Shown here piece by piece: positions 15,629-20,859 of a stretch of DNA of 20,859 bases. Under the pieces are notes generated by a model. It ran no database searches, was not told the DNA's origin, and saw nothing but the letters and a program-made list of their open reading frames with translations. The translations under genes were made by a program, and so were the position numbers. The stretch covers positions 1 to 20,859 of the forward strand of contig CAJNDS010001377.1 in NCBI GenBank assembly GCA_905221605.1, written 5' to 3'. Numbering within the stretch: the first letter of the stretch is position 1; each line of letters begins with the position of its first letter. This DNA comes from Symbiodinium natans. Its lineage: Eukaryota; Sar; Dinophyceae; Suessiales; Symbiodiniaceae.

Positions 15629-17087
15629 CAGTGGCGTTTGGATAGAAATCAACTGCAGGACGAGACGAGTTCAACTGTACTGCTGAGACGTGCATGTTGC
15701 GCGCGACGCCCAAACCGAACCGTTTTGAAAAGGCAAAGTGTCTTTCCACAATGTGAATAAGTGCGAGCGAAGCGAGCGAAACACCGGAGTACATCTGACA
15801 TGTGTTTTGTTGTTAGAGCTTGTTTTTGATGGTTTTACATTTTGATCGTCTTACTTTTGTTGATTGTCAGGTTTTGCTTGTGCTGTTTTTTTTTTTCGAC
15901 TCACTTTTTTTGACAAATAATTCCAGGTTCCTTTTTTCAAACCAACTGTTGCAACTTTCTGGCAAGCTCAAAAAACATCTGCAGAAATTTCTTGGGATCT
16001 CTCTGCAAATCTGAGACACTCCATGGTTCAAAGTCTATCAAAGTTCTTAAGACACCCGTTTTTGGTTTTTTTTGGAATTGAATCAATTCTCGCTTCTCTG
16101 TTCTCAGTCCAAATTCAACCTGAGCCTGGGAATCTAGGTTCCAACCTTAGTTTTAAACCCAGGTTCTAACGTAGGTTCGAAGTTAGGTTAATCCCAGAGT
16201 CTCTGGTCTCCAACAGAAATAAGACGCCTCCAAAACTGATATTCATTCTTCAGGATGTTTTTGACAAGATCGCCATTTGGTGTGAGACACCCTCTGGTTC
16301 GTTTCTTTGAAGATGAGAGAGAAAACTTCTAAATTTCACCCCCCGAATTTTGTTTTTTTGGATCTTATTTTTGGATTTCATTCTTCCAATTCAGAGAAGT
16401 GAGACTCTAGAGATGCCTCCGTCTCTTACCGTCCAAGCCTTTAAAGCCCTCTTCGTCCTCACCTTCGAAGTCTCCTTCGTCCTCACCCTTTGAAGGGTTA
16501 AGCTGGACTTTAAAAAAGGTGCAAGACACTCTTTGGTGTTGAGACGCCTCTTGGTTTAAAAAGTCAGGTGTCGCTTGGATCTCTTCAGTCTTCTGGTCAA
16601 TCTTGGTTGGCCCTCTTCCTTGGTCTTCCAAGTGTCCGGTCTTTCGGTCCTGGACTTCTTGGCTCTGTTGATTGTTGGTTGTTTTTTCGGGCTTTTTCTC
16701 CTGTCTGTTCTCTCTCTGCATTTGTTGTCTGTTTCATGTTTGTGTCCATGTTCCTCAGATGTTACTGCTCGGATCTGTTCCAACAGATTCCGAAGTTGTT
16801 GTGCTTGGATTCAGTCCTTGAGCTCAGTCTGGTCGATTGGGCCCTGGTTTGTTTCTTGTCATTTGAGTTGAATCGGTCTTGGTCCTCAATCGGCCTTGGG
16901 TCCATTATTGGTTTTTTTGGCATTTTGGCCTTCCTTTAATTCAACTCGGTTGGTGATTTGGTGTTGGTTCTCTCAATGCAGTCTCCAAAAGTCCGAAATG
17001 GAGCAAGTTTGGGGACCAGAATTGGGGGTGCCTGCAACCATGAATTTCTGGCAACGCACGTCTGGCCCCGCAAAGTGGGTTTTTAAA

Positions 17088-17551
17088 CTTGAGATCTGCG
17101 AAAAGTTTTTGCCGGACCAGCTTTGCAATTCTTGTTCTTCTGTCCTGCAAATGTGTGTCTGTGTGTGTGTGTGTGTGCTTTTGGTGGCTTTAGCGCCATG
17201 GAATTTGCAGCTGTGGGTTGCAGGAGCAGTTTTGAACCCATTTTTGGGGTCCCAATTTTGGGCCCATTTTGGGGTCATAATTTGGGACCCAAGCATGTAA
17301 AACAATGAAAAGACCTCCTCTCTTTCTGCCACAAGTAGGTCCAATTTTGGAAGCTTTTTTGGGCCCTGTTTTCGGGCCCCCCAATTTTAGGGAATTGCTG
17401 CTCCATTTTTGTCCACAGACAGCACGCCTGCAACGACAGCTGTCGTGTTGAGCTGAAGTAGATTCTCTTGTGGAGGTGGTCTGTGTGTTCGCAGCCCGTG
17501 AATTGTTGTCCTTGTTGCTGCTGGTTGCGGCTGCAACAGTGGGTTTTTAAA
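17088..17551. repeat. S module, copy 7
   Basis: First of four consecutive S units. It has the short CTTTTGGTGG variant and GATTCTC instead of GAATCTC near 17461. No gene is seen. Confidence 0.9.
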
Positions 17552-18020
17552 CTTGAGATCTGCGAAAAGTTTTTGCCGGACCAGCTTTGCAATTCTTGTT
17601 CTTCTGTCCTGCAAATGTGTGTCTGTGTGTGTGTGTGTGTGCTTTTGTGGTGGCTTTAGCGCCATGGAATTTGCAGCTGTGGGTTGCAGGAGCAGTTTTG
17701 AACCCATTTTTGGGGTCCCAATTTTGGGCCCATTTTGGGGTCATAATTTGGGACCCAAGCATGTAAAACAATGAAAAGACCTCCTTTCTTTCTGCCAACA
17801 AGTAGGTCCAATTTTGGAAGCTTTTTTGGGCCCTGTTTTCGGGCCCCCCAATTTTAGGGAATTGCTGCTCCATTTTTGTCCACAGAGACAGCACGCCTGC
17901 AACGACAGCTGTCGTGTTGAGCTGAAGTAGAATCTCTTGTGGAGGTGGTCTGTGTGTTCGCAGCCCGTGAATTGTTGTCCTTGTTGCTGCTGGTTGCGGC
18001 TGCAACAGTGGGTTTTTAAA
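17552..18020. repeat. S module, copy 8
   Basis: Full-length 469-base unit, almost the same as copy 2 but without its 12-base deletion. No gene is seen. Confidence 0.9.
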
Positions 18021-18420
18021 CTTGAGATCTGCGAAAAGTTTTTGCCGGACCAGCTTTGCAATTCTTGTTCTTCTGTCCTGCAAATGTGTGTCTGTGTGTG
18101 TGTGTGTGCTTTTGTGGTGGCTTTAGCGCCATGGAATTTGCAGCTGTGGGTTGCAGGAGCAGTTTTGAACCCATTTTTGGGGTCCCATTCTTTCTGCCAA
18201 CAAGTAGGTCCAATTTTGGAAGCTTTTTTGGGCCCTGTTTTCGGGCCCCCCAATTTTAGGGAATTGCTGCTCCATTTTTGTCCACAGACAGCACGCCTGC
18301 AACGACAGCTGTCGTGTTGAGCTGAAGTAGAATCTCTTGTGGAGGTGGTCTGTGTGTTCGCAGCCCGTGAATTGTTGTCCTTGTTGCTGCTGGTTGCGGC
18401 TGCAACAGTGGGTTTTTAAA
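18021..18420. repeat. S module, copy 9, with 65-bp internal deletion
   Basis: 400-base unit. After GGGGTCCCA (to 18187) it jumps to TTCTTTCTGCC, losing the second arm of the GGGTCCCAA inverted repeat and the region after it. Deletion inside a potential hairpin is consistent with replication slippage. Confidence 0.9.
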
Positions 18421-18874
18421 CTTGAGATCTGCGAAAAGTTTTTGCCGGACCAGCTTTGCAATTCTTGTTCTTCTGTCCTGCAAATGTGTGTCTGTGTGTG
18501 TGTGTGTGTGCTTTTGTGGTGGCTTTAGCGCCATGGAATTTGCAGCTGTGGGTTGCAGGAGCAGTTTTGAACCCATTTTTGGGGTCCCAATTTTGGGCCC
18601 ATTTTGGGGTCATAATTTGGGACCCAAGCATGTAAAACAATGAAAAGACCTCCTCTCTTTCTGCCAACAAGTAGGTCCAATTTTGGAAGCTTTTTTGGGC
18701 CCTGTTTTCGGGCCCCCCAATTTTAGGGAATTGCTGCTCCATTTTTGTCCACAGAGACAGCACGCCTGCAACGACAGCTGTCGTGTTGAGCTGAAGTAGA
18801 ATCTCTTGTGGAGGTGGTCTGTGTGTTCGCAGCCCGTGAATTGTTGTCCTTGTTGCTGCTGGTTGCGGCTGCAA
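18421..18874. repeat. S module, copy 10
   Basis: Fourth S unit of the block. It retains CCTTGTTGCTGC near its right end and joins L copy D. No gene is seen. Confidence 0.9.
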
Positions 18875-20671
18875 CTGTGGGGGGCTGGAGGGGTGTAGTT
18901 AATTTTGCGGGCCAAATGGACCCCCTAAACTAGGACCCCCAGGCCCCCTTTCCTGGCACGACCTCGATGCTCAGATTCGGTTGCTGAAAAGCAAAAAGAG
19001 GTGCGTTCCAGTGGCTTTCAAACATCTTTGAAGATGATGAAGAAAGCAGCTTGAAACAATGGCCAAGGAGTCCGGCAAATCTTCCAACACTCCATCGTTT
19101 AGAAGTGCTTTGAACAATGGTCAGGAAGCGCGTCTTCTCCGTGAAAAGCTCCTCTTGACCTCCCAAGTCCGCGATTTGAAATTGCTTGAAACAAGCGTTT
19201 TTGAAAGCCTCTGACAGTGGCGTTTGGATAGAAATCAACTGCAGGACGAGACGAGTTCAACTGTACTGCTGAGACGTGCATGTTGCGCGCGACGCCCAAA
19301 CCGAACCGTTTTGAAAAGGCAAAGTGTCTTTCCACAATGTGAATAAGTGCGAGCGAAGCGAGCGAAACACCGGAGTACATCTGACATGTGTTTTGTTGTT
19401 AGAGCTTGTTTTTGATGGTTTTACATTTTGATCGTCTTACTTTTGTTGATTGTCAGGTTTTGCTTGTGCTGTTTTTTTTTCGACTCACTTTTTTTGACAA
19501 ATAATTCCAGGTTCCTTTTTTCAAACCAACTGTTGCAACTTTCTGGCAAGCTCAAAAAACATCTGCAGAAATTTCTTGGGATCTCTCTGCAAATCTGAGA
19601 CACTCCATGGTTCAAAGTCTATCAAAGTTCTTAAGACACCCGTTTTTGGTTTTTTTTGGAATTGAATCAATTCTCGCTTCTCTGTTCTCAGTCCAAATTC
19701 AACCTGAGCCTGGGAATCTAGGTTCCAACCTTAGCTTTAAACCCAGGTTCTAACGTAGGTTCGAAGTTAGGTTAATCCCAGAGTCTCTGGTCTCCAACAG
19801 AAATAAGACGCCTCCAAAACTGATATTCATTCTTCAGGATGTTTTTGACAAGATCGCCATTTGGTGTGAGACACCCTCTGGTTCGTTTCTTTGAAGATGA
19901 GAGAGAAAACTTCTAAATTTCACCCCCCGAATTTTGTTTTTTTGGATCTTATTTTTGGATTTCATTCTTCCAATTCAGAGAAGTGAGACTCTAGAGATGC
20001 CTCCGTCTCTTACCGTCCAAGCCTTTAAAGCCCTCTTCGTCCTCACCTTCGAAGTCTCCTTCGTCCTCACCCTTTGAAGGGTTAAGCTGGACTTTAAAAA
20101 AGGTGCAAGACACTCTTTGGTGTTGAGACGCCTCTTGGTTTAAAAAGTCAGGTGTCGCTTGGATCTCTTCAGTCTTCTGGTCAATCTTGGTTGGCCCTCT
20201 TCCTTGGTCTTCCAAGTGTCCGGTCTTTCGGTCCTGGACTTCTTGGCTCTGTTGATTGTTGGTTGTTTTTTCGGGCTTTTTCTCCTGTCTGTTCTCTCTC
20301 TGCATTTGTTGTCTGTTTCATGTTTGTGTCCATGTTCCTCAGATGTTACTGCTCGGATCTGTTCCAACAGATTCCGAAGTTGTTGTGCTTGGATTCAGTC
20401 CTTGAGCTCAGTCTGGTCGATTGGGCCCTGGTTTGTTTCTTGTCATTTGAGTTGAATCGGTCTTGGTCCTCAATCGGCCTTGGGTCCATTATTGGTTTTT
20501 TTGGCATTTTGGCCTTCCTTTAATTCAACTCGGTTGGTGATTTGGTGTTGGTTCTCTCAATGCAGTCTCCAAAAGTCCGAAATGGAGCAAGTTTGGGGAC
20601 CAGAATTGGGGGTGCCTGCAACCATGAATTTCTGGCAACGCACGTCTGGCCCCGCAAAGTGGGTTTTTAAA
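18875..20671. repeat. L module, copy D
   Basis: Complete L module of 1,797 bases. It shares the copy C variants (TTCTCT loss near 20166, CCCCGCAAAG near 20651, GTGTGAGACAC near 19865), so C and D are closer to each other than to A and B. Confidence 0.92.
19059..19214 (+). CDS. Hypothetical 51-aa ORF in L module (copy D)
   Basis: Fourth copy of the MAKESGKSSN reading frame, with the same protein as the copies at 3821 and 15473 as far as I can read. Function is unknown and coding status is doubtful. Confidence 0.25.
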   Translation: MAKESGKSSNTPSFRSALNNGQEARLLREKLLLTSQVRDLKLLETSVFESL

Positions 20672-20859
20672 CTTGAGATCTGCGAAAAGTTTTTGCCGGA
20701 CCAGCTTTGCAATTCTTGTTCTTCTGTCCTGCAAATGTGTGTCTGTGTGTGTGTGTGTGTGCTTTTGGTGGCTTTAGCGCCATGGAATTTGCAGCTGTGG
20801 GTTGCAGGAGCAGTTTTGAACCCATTTTTGGGGTCCCAATTTTGGGCCCATTTTGGGGT
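20672..20859. repeat. S module, copy 11, cut by window end
   Basis: Start of another S unit with the short CTTTTGGTGG variant, running to the edge of the window. The array therefore continues to the right. Confidence 0.9.

Larger units (their letters stand above)
15402..17087. repeat. L module, copy C, right part
   Basis: Remainder of the third L module, colinear with about 1024-2714. It carries the derived variants shared with copy D: loss of TTCTCT near 16580, GTGTGAGACAC instead of GTGTAAGACAC (about 16281), and CCCCGCAAAG instead of CCCCCCAAAG (about 17067). Confidence 0.92.

Overview
This window looks like nuclear DNA of a protist, most likely a dinoflagellate of the Symbiodiniaceae. 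I infer this from the divergent Ty1/copia polyprotein (extended reading frame, Lys/Gly-rich Gag tail, compact HHCC integrase finger, VDD reverse transcriptase) and from the large young tandem array around it. No ribosomal or spliced-leader marker is present to prove the lineage.

Layout: (1) Positions 1-6399 and 15402-20859 are a higher-order tandem array. It has a long module 'L' of about 1.8 kb (911-2714, 3637-5440, 6282-6399 plus 15402-17087, 18875-20671) and a short module 'S' of about 0.43-0.47 kb, which occurs 2, 2, 2 and 4 times between successive L modules. S carries a variable (TG)n tract, a perfect 14-bp palindrome and GGGCCC hairpins. Long reading frames in the array are mostly repeat-driven shadows. 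The only coding candidate I consider worth recording is a 51-codon ORF in L with good ATG context. Both window edges lie inside S units, so the array continues in both directions.

(2) Positions 6400-15401 are one complete 9,002-bp LTR retrotransposon inserted into the third L module. The two 135-bp LTRs read as identical, begin TG and end CA, and are flanked by a 5-bp target duplication (AAAGC). A tRNA-iMet-like primer-binding site follows the 5' LTR directly, and a short purine tract precedes the 3' LTR.

Inside the element, the order is: an acidic/proline-rich N-terminal extension (6572-7855); a minisatellite with an in-frame TGA; two hydrophobic segments; Gag with a Lys/Gly tract and a CCHC knuckle; aspartic protease (DSGA); a SAP-like motif; integrase; reverse transcriptase; RNase H; a C-terminal membrane segment; nine GPQEPQEE-type repeats; and a Cys/His module. 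Domain order PR-IN-RT-RH is the copia order. The coding sequence is broken at about 7853, 12677 and 14866 even though the LTRs are identical. This suggests either mobilisation in trans of a defective copy, or sequence errors.
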